DNA of 64,000 nt from Nocardiopsis sp. NRRL B-16309 (GCF_001279585.1 NZ_LGEC01000064.1:30359-94358); one strand, 5' to 3'. Positions 36,188 through 44,566 are shown, numbered from the stretch's first letter. Translations and numbers: made by a program. The notes: generated from the sequence alone by a model not told the origin.

Positions 36188-37024
36188 ATGAACCACGGGG
36201 GCATCGTTTACGAACGCCTGGGCCGGGGTGAGCCGCTGCTACTCCTGCACGGACTCGGCCACCGGCGCCAGGCGTGGGACCCCGTCGTGCGCGCGCTGGC
36301 CGAGCGGTACGAGGTGTTCGCGCTGGACCTGCCGGGATTCGGCCAGTCCGCCCCGCCCGACCCGGACCGCCCCTTCGGCATCTCCGCCCTCGTGGACACC
36401 GTGCAGGCCTGGTGCGAGTCCCACGGCGTGCACCGGCCGCACGTCGTGGGCAACTCCCTGGGCGGCGCGGTCGCGTTGGAACTGGGCGCGCGCGGGCTGG
36501 CCTCCTCGGTCACCGCGCTGGCTCCCATCGGGTTCACCAGCGGTCTGGAGATGCTGGGCTCGCGGCTGCTGGTCGGCGGCATGCGCGTGGCCACCCGGGT
36601 CCCCGCGAAGGTCTGGCACACGGTCATCGACAGCCGTCCCGTGCGGGCCCTGACCACGCTCGCGCTGCACGGGCGCCTGCGCGACCCGGCGGGCGGGCTC
36701 TCGCGCCTGGACCTGGCGGTGGTCACCCGGGGATCGACGTACACACGGCTGGCCCCGGAGGTCGTGCGCTACAGCTTCGGCGGCGGGCGGGGCGTGGCCT
36801 GCCCCACGACGATCGCCTGGGGCGAGGACGACCGCGTCCTGCCGATCCGGGCGCTGGCCCGGGTCCTGGCCGCGATCCCGCACGCCCGCCAGGTGCGGCT
36901 GATGGGATGCGGCCACGTCCCGATGGAGAACGACCCCGCCACGGTGGTGGAGGTCATCCTGCGCACCTGCCGTACCGCCCCCGCGGTCCCGGTCCCGGTC
37001 CCGGATCAGGCCCCCGCCGCCTGA
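36188..37024 (+). CDS. Alpha/beta hydrolase
   Basis: A 278-residue serine hydrolase. Visible elements are LLLLHGLGHRRQAWDPVV (oxyanion His-Gly), DLPGFGQSAPP, nucleophile elbow GNSLGGAVALEL, acid in WGEDDRVLP and His in GCGHVPMENDP. The pattern fits esterases and C-C hydrolases of the MhpC/BphD style; the substrate is unknown. ATG 36188 is preferred because the eight in-frame codons before it lack a good start. The tail is Pro/Val-rich. Histidine phosphatase gene follows 86 bp later. Confidence 0.88.
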   Translation: MNHGGIVYERLGRGEPLLLLHGLGHRRQAWDPVVRALAERYEVFALDLPGFGQSAPPDPDRPFGISALVDTVQAWCESHGVHRPHVVGNSLGGAVALELGARGLASSVTALAPIGFTSGLEMLGSRLLVGGMRVATRVPAKVWHTVIDSRPVRALTTLALHGRLRDPAGGLSRLDLAVVTRGSTYTRLAPEVVRYSFGGGRGVACPTTIAWGEDDRVLPIRALARVLAAIPHARQVRLMGCGHVPMENDPATVVEVILRTCRTAPAVPVPVPDQAPAA

Positions 37025-37110
37025 GCCGCGGCGAGCCCGATCCGCCCCTCCTCCCCGGCATCCCGGGGGCGGGCGCGCGAGCGGCCCGGGGCCACCCGTA
37101 CTGTGGCGGC

Positions 37111-37746
37111 ATGCCAGCTATCTACCTCATCCGCCACGGCAAGGCCTCCCCCGAGGCCGCCGACTATGACGAACTGAGCCCCACCGGCTACGAACAGGCC
37201 ATGCTGCTGGGCCGGGAGATCGCCCGGCGCGGGCTGCGTGTGGGACCGGTGGTGACCGGCACGCTCCGGCGCCAGAAGCAGACCGCCGCGGCCGCGCTGG
37301 CCGAGGCGGGCCTGGACGCCGCCCCGGCCACCGACGAGCGGTGGAACGAGTACGACCACCTCGCCCTGCTCGACCGCTACGCTCCCGAGCCCGGCTCCCT
37401 CCAGCAGCGGCTCGACTCGTGCCTGCACGCGTGGACCTCCGACGACGGCGCCGGGAAGGACTCCTGGACCGCCTTCCGGGACTCCTCGGCCGCGGCCCTG
37501 CGCGATCTGGCCGACGGGCTGGAGCGCGGGAGCACCGCCCTGGTGTTCACGTCCGGCGGCGTGATCTCGGCGGTGTGCTCGTCCCTGCTGGGCGTGCCCG
37601 CGGCGGGGTTCGTGGCGATGAACCGTGTGGTGGTCAACGGTTCGGTGAGCAAGCTCGCGCACGGCCGCGGCGGCACCCAGGTGCTGTCGTTCAACGACCA
37701 CGCGCACCTGGAGCGGGACGGTTCCGCCCTGCTGACGTACCGCTAG
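37111..37746 (+). CDS. Histidine phosphatase family protein
   Basis: A 211-residue phosphoglycerate-mutase-like phosphatase. The phosphohistidine motif is LIRHGKAS (Arg8-His9-Gly10) and GTLRRQKQTA supplies the second Arg. The distal motif is FTSGGVISA, where most relatives have Ser/Thr-His-Gly-Gly: the proton-donor His is replaced by Ser, so activity may be altered. The SixA or CobC branch is possible. Its stop is followed by a T-run and a large hairpin. Confidence 0.85.
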   Translation: MPAIYLIRHGKASPEAADYDELSPTGYEQAMLLGREIARRGLRVGPVVTGTLRRQKQTAAAALAEAGLDAAPATDERWNEYDHLALLDRYAPEPGSLQQRLDSCLHAWTSDDGAGKDSWTAFRDSSAAALRDLADGLERGSTALVFTSGGVISAVCSSLLGVPAAGFVAMNRVVVNGSVSKLAHGRGGTQVLSFNDHAHLERDGSALLTYR

Positions 37747-37765
37747 GTTTTTTTGCCCGAGACAT

Positions 37766-37779
37766 ACCGACTGGTCGGT
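37766..37779. promoter_or_regulatory. Operator-like ACCGACTGGTCGGT
   Basis: Dyad ACCGAC-TG-GTCGGT, a common TetR-type operator form in actinomycetes. It resembles the site at 41189 and is part of the hairpin at 37770-37805. Confidence 0.5.
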
Positions 37780-37805
37780 TCCGCCTGCGGGCGGAGCCGA
37801 CCAGT
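37770..37805 (+). terminator. 16-bp stem-loop between histidine phosphatase and ECF41 genes
   Basis: ACTGGTCGGTTCCGCC pairs with GGCGGAGCCGACCAGT (one mismatch) around the loop TGCG. Lying 24 bp after the phosphatase stop, it probably ends that transcript, although the T-run (37748-37754) comes before rather than after it. Confidence 0.6.
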
Positions 37806-37834
37806 CCGGCCCCCGCAGATCTCTCGCGATCGGC

Positions 37835-37861
37835 CGTCACACGAGGGCGGCGTCCGGTGTC
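37835..37861 (+). promoter_or_regulatory. Candidate ECF41 autoregulated promoter
   Basis: CGTCACA (37835-37841) and TGTC (37858-37861) with a 16-bp spacer resemble the ECF41 consensus TGTCACA-16-CGTC. It lies 40 bp before the sigma gene; ECF41 factors commonly drive their own promoter. Confidence 0.5.
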
Positions 37862-37901
37862 TCATGGACGACACCGATCAGCGAAGGAACGGGAGCCGCT
37901 C

Positions 37902-38801
37902 ATGGCCGAGGCGAACGAGCACCAGGACTCCGCGACCGAGGCGTTCGTCGCCCACCGCGACCTGCTCTTCACGGTCGCCTACGAGATCCTCGGGTCGGCC
38001 ACCGACACCGAGGACGTCCTGCAGGAGACCTGGCTGCGATGGGCCGGCGTCGACCACGGCACGGTGCGCAACCAGCGCGCGTACCTGGTGCGGATCGCCG
38101 CCCGCCAGGCGCTCACCCGGCTGCGCACGCTCGGTCGGCGCAGGGAGTCCTACGTCGGCCCGTGGCTGCCCGAGCCGCTGCTGACCACACCCGACGTGGC
38201 CGAGGACGTCGAGTTGGCCGACAGTGTTTCGATGGCGATGCTGCTGGTGCTGGAGACCCTCGCCCCGACCGAGCGCGCCGTGTTCGTGCTGCGCGAGGTG
38301 TTCGCCGTGGACTACGACGAGATCGCGCGGGCCGTCGACAAGAGTCCCGCCGCGGTCCGCCAGATCGCCCACCGCGCCCGGGTGCACGTGGCCGAACGCC
38401 GCCCGCGCGACACGGTCTCGCAGTCGGAGTCCCGAGCCGCGCTCTCGGCCTTCCAGCGGGCGGTCGAGACCGGCGACCTCCAGGGCCTGGTGGACGTCCT
38501 GGCGCCGGACGTGGTCGCCCTGGGCGACGGGGGCGGGGTCAGGCAGGCCCTGCCGCGGCCCGTCGTGGGCAGGGACAAGGTGGCGCGCCTGCTCGCGGTC
38601 GGCCTGGAGCAGTACGGCGAGATGGTCTCGGCCGAACCGGTGCAGGTCAACGGCTACCCCGCGCTGGTGCTGCGGCTCGACGGGGAACTCGACTGCGTGG
38701 TGGCGCTGCGGATCGACGGCGGCATGGTCACCGGGCTCTACACCGTGCGCAACCCCGAGAAGCTGTCCCACGTGGAGCGGGAGACCTCCCTGAGCCGTTA
38801 G
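37902..38801 (+). CDS. ECF41-family (SigJ-like) RNA polymerase sigma factor
   Basis: A 299-residue sigma factor. Region 2 spans 12-80 (FVAHRDLLFTVAYEILGSAT, DTEDVLQETWLRW), region 4 about 125-180 (LAPTERAVFVLREVFAVDYD, EIARAVDKSPAAVRQIAHRA). The C-terminal 110 residues form the SnoaL-like domain that marks ECF41 and replaces an anti-sigma factor by modulating activity in cis. ECF41 regulons usually hold one adjacent oxidoreductase or decarboxylase gene; here the next gene is aroQ on the other strand, so its partner is unclear. Confidence 0.92.
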   Translation: MAEANEHQDSATEAFVAHRDLLFTVAYEILGSATDTEDVLQETWLRWAGVDHGTVRNQRAYLVRIAARQALTRLRTLGRRRESYVGPWLPEPLLTTPDVAEDVELADSVSMAMLLVLETLAPTERAVFVLREVFAVDYDEIARAVDKSPAAVRQIAHRARVHVAERRPRDTVSQSESRAALSAFQRAVETGDLQGLVDVLAPDVVALGDGGGVRQALPRPVVGRDKVARLLAVGLEQYGEMVSAEPVQVNGYPALVLRLDGELDCVVALRIDGGMVTGLYTVRNPEKLSHVERETSLSR

Positions 38802-38829
38802 CGCGCGGCCGGCCCGGCCCCCGACCCGC

Positions 38830-39300
38830 TCAGCGGTCCTGGCCGGCGCGGCGCTCGGCGTCGCGCCGCAGCACCGCGCGCAGGGCCAGCTCGTAGCCGA
38901 ACACCCCGCACCCGGCGACGTAGCCCGCCGCGACCGGGGCCGTCACCGAGCGGTGCCGGAACTCCTCGCGCGCGTAGACGTTGGAGATGTGCACCTCCAC
39001 CACCGGCGCCTCGATGGCGTCGACGGCGTCGCGCAGGGCGATGCTGTAGTGCGCGTAGGCGCCGGGGTTGAACACCACGCCCGCGTAGCCGCGCGCCTCG
39101 TGCAGCCGGTCGACCAGCGCGCCCTCGCTGTTGCTCTGGGCGCACACGACCTCCGCGCCCAGCTCCTTGCCCAGGTCGGTCACGCGACGCTCGACCTCGT
39201 CCAGCGTGGTGGTGCCGTACTGCTCCGGGTCGCGGGTGCCCAACAGGTTGAGGTTGGGGCCGTTGAGCAGCAGGACGGTACGGGACACGGCGTGGGACAT
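38830..39300 (-). CDS. aroQ: Type II 3-dehydroquinate dehydratase
   Basis: A 156-residue enzyme that dehydrates 3-dehydroquinate to 3-dehydroshikimate in the shikimate or quinate pathway. It has the N-terminal GPNLNLLGTRDPEQYG with active-site Arg23 and Tyr28, then QSNSEGALVDRLHEA, FNPGAYAHYSIAL and HISNVYAREEFRHRS with the catalytic His. Length is normal for the dodecameric type II family. It stands alone, away from other aro genes, so it could serve quinate use or be a second copy. Confidence 0.96.
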   Translation of the reverse strand: MSHAVSRTVLLLNGPNLNLLGTRDPEQYGTTTLDEVERRVTDLGKELGAEVVCAQSNSEGALVDRLHEARGYAGVVFNPGAYAHYSIALRDAVDAIEAPVVEVHISNVYAREEFRHRSVTAPVAAGYVAGCGVFGYELALRAVLRRDAERRAGQDR

Positions 39301-39388
39301 GCGAAGACTCCTCGGGGCGGCCGGTGGACGAGGCCAGCTTAGAGGTCGGCCGGCCGGTCCCGCGTCGGCGGTGCGGTGTCCGCCGGCC

Positions 39389-40246
39389 TCAGAGGTCCAG
39401 GATCGCGGGCACCACGGTGTCCCACGTCTCGTACGGCGGCATCTGGTGGCCCACACCCGGCAGCGGGACCAGCTTCGCGCCGGGGATCTCGCGGGCCAGG
39501 GCCTCGCCGTGGCCGTACGGGAACAGCGGGTCCTCGGTCCCGTGCAGGACGAGGGTGGGCACCCGGATCCCGCCGAGGCCGTCCCGGACCGGGTCCGCGC
39601 CCCGGAGCATCCAGTGGTTCTGCGCGGCGGGCATGGCCGGGCTGCGGTCGTGGGCGCGGCCGATCATGCGGCGCAGGCGCGGCTCATCGAGCCGGACGGA
39701 GCCGGCGAAGGCCTCCTCCCCCTCCAGGTAGTAGGCGATCACCGCCTCGCGGTCGGACCAGTCGGGCCCCGCGTCCTGCGACGGCTCCGCGAACACCGCC
39801 GCCAGCCGCTCGCTCATCGGCGGCAGGTCCGGGTGGTCGGAGCCGCCGGGGCCGTCCGGGGTCGTGGAGATGAGGGTCAGGGCGGTGAGCCGGTCCGGAT
39901 GGCGCACGGCGACGTGTTGCGCGATGCCGCCCCCCATGGAGATGCCCACGACGTGCGCGGCGGTGATACCGAGCGAGTCGAGCACCCCGACGGCGTCGGC
40001 GACCAGGGCCTGACCGTCGTAGGGCGGCGCACCGACCGGGAAGGTGGTGGAGCGGCCGGTGTCCCGGGTGTCGTAGCGGATCACGAACCGGGGGCCGGCG
40101 GCCAGGCGCTCGCACAGGTCGGCGTCCCACCAGTCCATGGAGGCCTCGGCGCCGCCGATGAGCAGCAGGGCGGGATCGGAGGCCGCCCCGAAGGTCTGGA
40201 CGCACAGGTCCACCCCGTTGACGTGCAGTATCCGTTCGGGATTCAC
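39389..40246 (-). CDS. Alpha/beta hydrolase, divergent from an HxlR regulator
   Basis: A 285-residue hydrolase of the aclacinomycin-methylesterase-like (RdmC) type: ALLLIGGAEASMDWWDADLC, YDTRDTGRSTTFPVG, elbow GISMGGGIAQHVA, acid in HGTEDPLFPYGHG and His in PGVGHQMP. The start GTG 40246 follows GAGGAGG. The HxlR gene faces it across 114 bp, so it is probably repressed by that regulator. RdmC-like enzymes often tailor or detoxify aromatic compounds; the substrate is unknown. Confidence 0.9.
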   Translation of the reverse strand: MNPERILHVNGVDLCVQTFGAASDPALLLIGGAEASMDWWDADLCERLAAGPRFVIRYDTRDTGRSTTFPVGAPPYDGQALVADAVGVLDSLGITAAHVVGISMGGGIAQHVAVRHPDRLTALTLISTTPDGPGGSDHPDLPPMSERLAAVFAEPSQDAGPDWSDREAVIAYYLEGEEAFAGSVRLDEPRLRRMIGRAHDRSPAMPAAQNHWMLRGADPVRDGLGGIRVPTLVLHGTEDPLFPYGHGEALAREIPGAKLVPLPGVGHQMPPYETWDTVVPAILDL

Positions 40247-40286
40247 AGTGGCCTCCTCGGTCGGCGATGGGCCTGCCACGCACTCT

Positions 40287-40335
40287 ACTACTGGACTCAC
40301 TACTGAATTCGTAGCACCTGCTATCTTTTTAGTAG
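40287..40335. promoter_or_regulatory. Operator-like repeats between hydrolase and HxlR genes
   Basis: ACTACTG occurs at 40287 and 40299 (12-bp spacing), and TAGTAG at 40330-40335 mirrors it. The AT-rich block is the likely HxlR binding region for both divergent promoters. Confidence 0.4.
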
Positions 40336-40360
40336 AAGTTGGACGGACGGGAGGACGGCG

Positions 40361-41017
40361 GTGGCCGTGCGGCGCAGCTACGGAGAGGCGTGCCCCATCG
40401 CGCACGCGCTGGACATGATCGGCGAGCGCTGGGCACTGCTGGTCGTACGGGAGCTGCGGCTCGGCCCGCGCCGCTACTCCGATCTGGCCGCCGCGCTGCC
40501 GGGGATCGGCCCGAGCGTGCTCACGCAGCGGCTGCGGGACCTGGAGGGGGTCGGGGTGCTGAGTCAGCGCACGCTGCCGCCTCCGGCGGCGGCCAGGGTG
40601 TACGAGCTCACGCCGTGGGGCGCGGAACTGGAGCCGGTCTTCGCCGCGCTGCGGCGGTGGGGGATGCGCTCGCCGGTCGTGCCGCTGGAGGGCGGGGTCA
40701 GCGCGGACACCGTGTTCCTCGGCCTGCGCGCCTACTTCGACACCGCTGCCGGCGCGCCGTGGTCGGCGACCCTCCGCGTCCGGTTGGAGCGAGAGGTCTA
40801 CCACCTGGTCGTGGACGAGGGAGCACTCACCGACGTGCGCCGCGGCGAGCATCCCGGCGAGCCCGACGCCGTGGTCACGACCGACCAGCGCACGTTCCAG
40901 GCGGTCCTGCGGCGGGAGCGCTCGCTCGCCGACGCGGTCGGGGCGGGCGCGCTCACGGTCGACGGAGACGAGCAGGCGGTCCAGCGGCTGGTCGACGCGG
41001 CCGGCACGCCCGCCTGA
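40361..41017 (+). CDS. HxlR-family regulator with SCP2-like C-terminus
   Basis: A 218-residue regulator. The HxlR winged helix takes residues 5-100 (CPIAHALDMIGERWALLVVR, RRYSDLAAALPGIGPSVLTQ, RLRDLEGVGVL). The Cys at about 10 is the residue that senses redox or quinones in some HxlR proteins. The last 100 residues resemble a sterol-carrier (SCP2) fold (VDEGALTDVRRGEHPGEPDA), which may bind a hydrophobic ligand. It is divergent from the hydrolase gene, its probable target. Confidence 0.9.
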   Translation: MAVRRSYGEACPIAHALDMIGERWALLVVRELRLGPRRYSDLAAALPGIGPSVLTQRLRDLEGVGVLSQRTLPPPAAARVYELTPWGAELEPVFAALRRWGMRSPVVPLEGGVSADTVFLGLRAYFDTAAGAPWSATLRVRLEREVYHLVVDEGALTDVRRGEHPGEPDAVVTTDQRTFQAVLRRERSLADAVGAGALTVDGDEQAVQRLVDAAGTPA

Positions 41018-41188
41018 CCCGGAGCACCGCGCACGTGGAATCGGGCCGGCTCGGAGCCATCGACCCCGGCGCCCCCAACGGAGCACCGCGCACGCGCGTG
41101 GAACCGGGAACGGTCCGCACGGCGGCGGAGGCCCGCGCACGGCGACCGTGGCCCCGCTCACGCCGCCGCCTCCGCGGGCAGGTAACAT

Positions 41189-41202
41189 ACCGGCCAGTCG
41201 GT
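41189..41202. promoter_or_regulatory. TetR-type operator before the acyl-CoA dehydrogenase gene
   Basis: ACCGGCCAGTCGGT within ATACCGGCCAGTCGGTCTAT, 24 bp upstream of the GTG start. It is the same half-site pair (ACCG-, CGGT) as at 37766. Actinobacterial fatty-acid degradation regulators of the TetR family bind sites of this form. Confidence 0.55.
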
Positions 41203-41226
41203 CTATACACCTATGGGAGGCTCACC

Positions 41227-43023
41227 GTGGCGTCCACCCTTCTCTCCGCACGCGACCTGGAGTTCCTGCTCTACGAGTGGCTCGACGCCGAGGCGCTCAC
41301 CGCGCGCCCCCGCTACGCCGACCACTCCCGCGAGACCTTCGACGGCGCCCTCGATCTGGCCGAACGCGTGGCCACCGACCACTTCGCGCCGCACTTCAAG
41401 ACCAGCGACGCCAACGAGCCGCACTTCGACGGGGAACGCGTCCACGTCATCCCCGAGGTGAAGAAGGCCCTGGAGGTCTACGCCGAGACCGGCCTCAACG
41501 CCCTGTCGATGCCCGAGTCCGTGGGCGGCGCCCAGGCGCCCCGCCTGGTCTCCAGCGCCTGCAACGCCTGGTTCCAGGCCGCGAACCTGGGCACCTCCGC
41601 CTACCCGTTCCTCACGTCGGGCAACGCCGCGCTGCTGCTGGCCCACGGCAGCCAGGAGCAGATCGACACCTTCGTGCGCCCCATGGTCGAGGGCCGCTTC
41701 ACCGGCACGATGTGCCTGTCCGAGCCCCAGGCGGGCAGCTCCCTGTCGGACATCACCACGCGCGCCGAGCCCGCCGGGGACGGCACCTACCGGCTCTTCG
41801 GCAACAAGATGTGGATCTCGGCCGGCGACCACGAGCTGACCGAGAACATCGTCCACCTGGTGCTGGCCAAGATCCCCGGCGGCCCCGCCGGGGTCAAGGG
41901 GATCTCCCTGTTCGTCGTCCCCAAGCACCTGGTGAACGAGGACGGTTCCCTCGGGGAGCGCAACGACGTCGTCCCGGCCGGGCTCAACCACAAGATGGGC
42001 TACCGCGGCACCGTCAACGCGCTGCTCAACTTCGGCGAGGGGCGGCACACGCCCGGCGGCGAGCCCGGCGCGGTCGGCTACCTGGTGGGCGAACCCCACC
42101 AGGGCCTCCAGTACATGTTCCACATGATGAACGGGGCCCGGATCGGTGTCGGCGCGGGCGCGATGGCGGTCGGCTACACCGGCTACCTGAAGTCGCTCGC
42201 CTACGCCCGCGAACGCCTCCAGGGCCGCCCGCTGGGCGCCAAGGACCCCGCCCAGCCGCAGGTGCCCATCGTCGAGCACACGGACGTGCGGCGCATGCTG
42301 CTGGCGCAGAAGAGCTACGTCGAGGGCGCCCTCGCGCTGGTGCTGTACTGCGCGCGGCTCTACGACGACACCCTCAGCCACGAGGACCAGGAAGCGCGCG
42401 AGCACGCGGACCTGCTGCTGGACGCGCTCACCCCCGTCGTCAAGAGCTGGCCGTCGCAGTGGTGCGTGGAGGCCAACGACCTGGCCATCCAGATCCACGG
42501 CGGTTACGGCTACACGCGCGAGTACGACGTGGAGCAGCACTACCGCGACAACCGCCTCAACCCGATCCACGAGGGCACGCACGGCATCCAGGCCCTGGAC
42601 CTGCTGGGCCGCAAGGCCGTGCTCGACGGCGGCAAGCGGATGGGGCTGCTGGTGGAGGCCGCCCGCACGGCCGTGGAGCGCGCCCGCGCCCTCGGCGGCG
42701 CGGAGGCCGCCTACGCCGACCTGCTGGACGCGGCGCTGACCCGCACCACCGAGACGGCGGCCGCGGCCTGGTCCGAGGGCGACCCGGCCGTCGCCCTGGC
42801 CAACGCCACGCCCTACCTGGAGGCGGTCGGGCACGTGGTCATCGCGTGGATGTGGCTGGAGCAGGTGGTCACGGCGCACGGCAAGAAGGGGTCCTTCTAC
42901 GACGGCAAGCGCGCGGCGGCGGCGTACTTCTTCCACCACGAACTGCCCCGTACCGGACCGCAGTTCGACCTGGTGGCCTCCCGCGACCGCACCGTCCTGG
43001 ACGTGTCCCCGGACGCCCTGTAG
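41227..43023 (+). CDS. Acyl-CoA dehydrogenase
   Basis: A 598-residue FAD enzyme that oxidises acyl-CoA to the 2-enoyl form in beta-oxidation. Landmarks are GTMCLSEPQAGSSLSDITTR, NKMWISAGDH, NGARIGVGAGAMAVGYTGYL, IQIHGGYGYTREYDVEQHYR and the catalytic Glu in NPIHEGTHGIQALDLLGRK. The extra C-terminal 130 residues match the long type with an added helical domain (PF12806-like). GTG 41227 follows GGGAGG. A TetR-type operator lies just upstream, so it is likely induced by fatty acyl-CoA. Confidence 0.95.
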   Translation: MASTLLSARDLEFLLYEWLDAEALTARPRYADHSRETFDGALDLAERVATDHFAPHFKTSDANEPHFDGERVHVIPEVKKALEVYAETGLNALSMPESVGGAQAPRLVSSACNAWFQAANLGTSAYPFLTSGNAALLLAHGSQEQIDTFVRPMVEGRFTGTMCLSEPQAGSSLSDITTRAEPAGDGTYRLFGNKMWISAGDHELTENIVHLVLAKIPGGPAGVKGISLFVVPKHLVNEDGSLGERNDVVPAGLNHKMGYRGTVNALLNFGEGRHTPGGEPGAVGYLVGEPHQGLQYMFHMMNGARIGVGAGAMAVGYTGYLKSLAYARERLQGRPLGAKDPAQPQVPIVEHTDVRRMLLAQKSYVEGALALVLYCARLYDDTLSHEDQEAREHADLLLDALTPVVKSWPSQWCVEANDLAIQIHGGYGYTREYDVEQHYRDNRLNPIHEGTHGIQALDLLGRKAVLDGGKRMGLLVEAARTAVERARALGGAEAAYADLLDAALTRTTETAAAAWSEGDPAVALANATPYLEAVGHVVIAWMWLEQVVTAHGKKGSFYDGKRAAAAYFFHHELPRTGPQFDLVASRDRTVLDVSPDAL

Positions 43024-43047
43024 CCGGGCCGTCCGGCGCCAGGGCGC

Positions 43048-43095
43048 CGTGCGTCCGGGCCCCGGAGGGGCGGTCTCTCCGGGGCCGGACGCACG
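43048..43095. terminator. Bidirectional terminator
   Basis: A 20-base arm (43048-43067, starting CGTGCGTCCGG) pairs with 43077-43095 (ending CCGGACGCACG) with one bulged base and a 9-base loop. It sits between the convergent dehydrogenase and SDR genes. Confidence 0.85.
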
Positions 43096-43096
43096 G

Positions 43097-43891
43097 TCAG
43101 ACCGCGTCGTGCCGGAACCGGCGGTTGACGCCTCCGGCGATCCGGACGGCCGTCGACCGGGGCAGCAACCGGGGCAGGAAGGTCAGCACCCGGTCGGAGG
43201 CGCGCCCGGGGAAGGAGGCGGTGCGACCGCGTGCGAAGTCGTCGAGGGTCCTCGCGGCGACGCGGTGCGGGGACACCGCCTTCGGGCTCATGGTGGCGGC
43301 AGTGCCGTCGAAGAAGCCCGTATCGGTCGCGCCCGGGTAGGACCCCATCACCCGGACGCCGGAGCCGCGCAGCTCCTCGGCGACCGCTTCGGTGAAGGAG
43401 AGCACGAAGGCCTTGGTCGCCGCGTAGCCGGCCTGGTACGGCAACGGCTGGAACGCGGCGCTCGACGCGATGTTGACGATCCCCCCGTGGCCGCGTTCGA
43501 GCATCCGGGACCCGATGCCGTGGGTCAGCGCCATCAGTGCCGTGACGTTGAGGTCGACCGACCCGCGGTCGCGGTCGAACGACTGGGCGAAGAACGGGCC
43601 GACGGCCCCCGTTCCCGCGTTGTTGACGAGGAGATCGACCTCCGTTCCGCGCATGCGCAACGCGGCGACGACCTCCGAGGGGCCGTCCGGCGCGGCGAGG
43701 TCCGCGGCGACGACCTCCGCCCGGACACCGTGGGTCTCCCTCAGCTCCTCCGCCAGGCGTCCGAGCGCGTCGGCGGACCGCGCGACGAGTACGAGGTGGG
43801 CACCGCGAGCGGCGAGTTCGCGGGAGAGGGCCTTTCCGATCCCTTTCGAGGCGCCGGTGACCAGGGCGGTTCTTCCAGAGTAGAGAGACAC
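43097..43891 (-). CDS. SDR-family NAD(P)-dependent oxidoreductase
   Basis: A 264-residue classical short-chain dehydrogenase: TGASKGIGKALSRELAARGA (cofactor), NNAGTGAVG, catalytic Ser in NIASSAAFQPLP and YAATK with Tyr/Lys, then SYPGATDTGFFD. GTG 43891 follows GAAGGAAC. The family is close to DltE/YqjQ-type ketoreductases of unknown substrate. It is divergent from the MarR gene, and three MarR-type operators lie in the gap, so it is almost certainly the regulated target. Confidence 0.92.
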   Translation of the reverse strand: MSLYSGRTALVTGASKGIGKALSRELAARGAHLVLVARSADALGRLAEELRETHGVRAEVVAADLAAPDGPSEVVAALRMRGTEVDLLVNNAGTGAVGPFFAQSFDRDRGSVDLNVTALMALTHGIGSRMLERGHGGIVNIASSAAFQPLPYQAGYAATKAFVLSFTEAVAEELRGSGVRVMGSYPGATDTGFFDGTAATMSPKAVSPHRVAARTLDDFARGRTASFPGRASDRVLTFLPRLLPRSTAVRIAGGVNRRFRHDAV

Positions 43892-43932
43892 GACACGTTC
43901 CTTCGGTGACGGAGCCCATGTGCGGACTTTGA

Positions 43933-43987
43933 TTCGAGCCTCAAAGCATGTAATTCGAGACTCAAAGTACATGCTTCGAGGCTCGAA
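43933..43987. promoter_or_regulatory. Three phased MarR operators
   Basis: TTCGAGCCTCAAA (43933), TTCGAGACTCAAA (43954) and TTCGAGGCTCGAA (43975) recur with a period of exactly 21 bp, two helical turns. The third is a perfect palindrome. They fill the divergent SDR-MarR promoter region. Confidence 0.85.
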
Positions 43988-44009
43988 AGGCACGCGATAG
44001 GCTCACGGC

Positions 44010-44435
44010 ATGCCACCGAGTCCCCTGGAAACCGCCGTCCTCGGCGTCCATACGCTGGCCACACAGACCGAAGAGCTCATCGCGGACGTGCTGTCCGAAC
44101 ACCGGTTGACCGGCGCCACGGCTCAGGCCCTGTGGGCGATCGACCCCCAGGAGGAGCCTCCGTCGATGAAGACGATGGCGCAGCGGCTGTTCTGCCGCGC
44201 TCCGAACCTCACGTTCGTGGTGAACCAACTGGTCGACCGAGGACTCGTCGAGCGGATCGTCGACCCGGCGGATCGCCGGTCACGCCTCGTGGTGCTCACC
44301 GAGGAGGGGCGTCGCACCCGCGCCGCGGTCGTCGCCGCCGCGCTGACCACGAGCCCCCTCGCCCGGCTGCCCGCCGACGAGCTGCGTCGGCTGGCCGACC
44401 TTCTCGACCAGGCGCTCGAACCCCTCGCCGACTGA
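44010..44435 (+). CDS. MarR-family regulator
   Basis: A 141-residue regulator with the MarR winged helix (LTGATAQALWAIDPQEEPPS, MKTMAQRLFCRAPNLTFVVN, QLVDRGLVERIVDPADRRSR). The Cys in RLFCRA at the start of the recognition region could be an oxidation sensor, but that is a guess. ATG 44010 lies 22 bp from the third operator, consistent with autorepression. It faces the SDR gene. Confidence 0.93.
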   Translation: MPPSPLETAVLGVHTLATQTEELIADVLSEHRLTGATAQALWAIDPQEEPPSMKTMAQRLFCRAPNLTFVVNQLVDRGLVERIVDPADRRSRLVVLTEEGRRTRAAVVAAALTTSPLARLPADELRRLADLLDQALEPLAD

Positions 44436-44554
44436 CCACCGCGCGGGATCGGGCGGCCACGACGCCCGCGGCGTGGGCAACGCCGAGGACGAGAACGCCC
44501 TCCCCTCGGGCCCGGCACGCCTGCCGGACGGCCGCCTCCCGCGGGACTAATCAT

Positions 44555-44566
44555 GGAACTTGTTCC
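44555..44566. promoter_or_regulatory. Palindrome GGAACTTGTTCC before the VOC gene
   Basis: GGAAC-TT-GTTCC, 75 bp before the VOC start; AGTAC repeats flank a short spacer further on (44598-44614). A likely operator for an unknown regulator. Confidence 0.4.
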
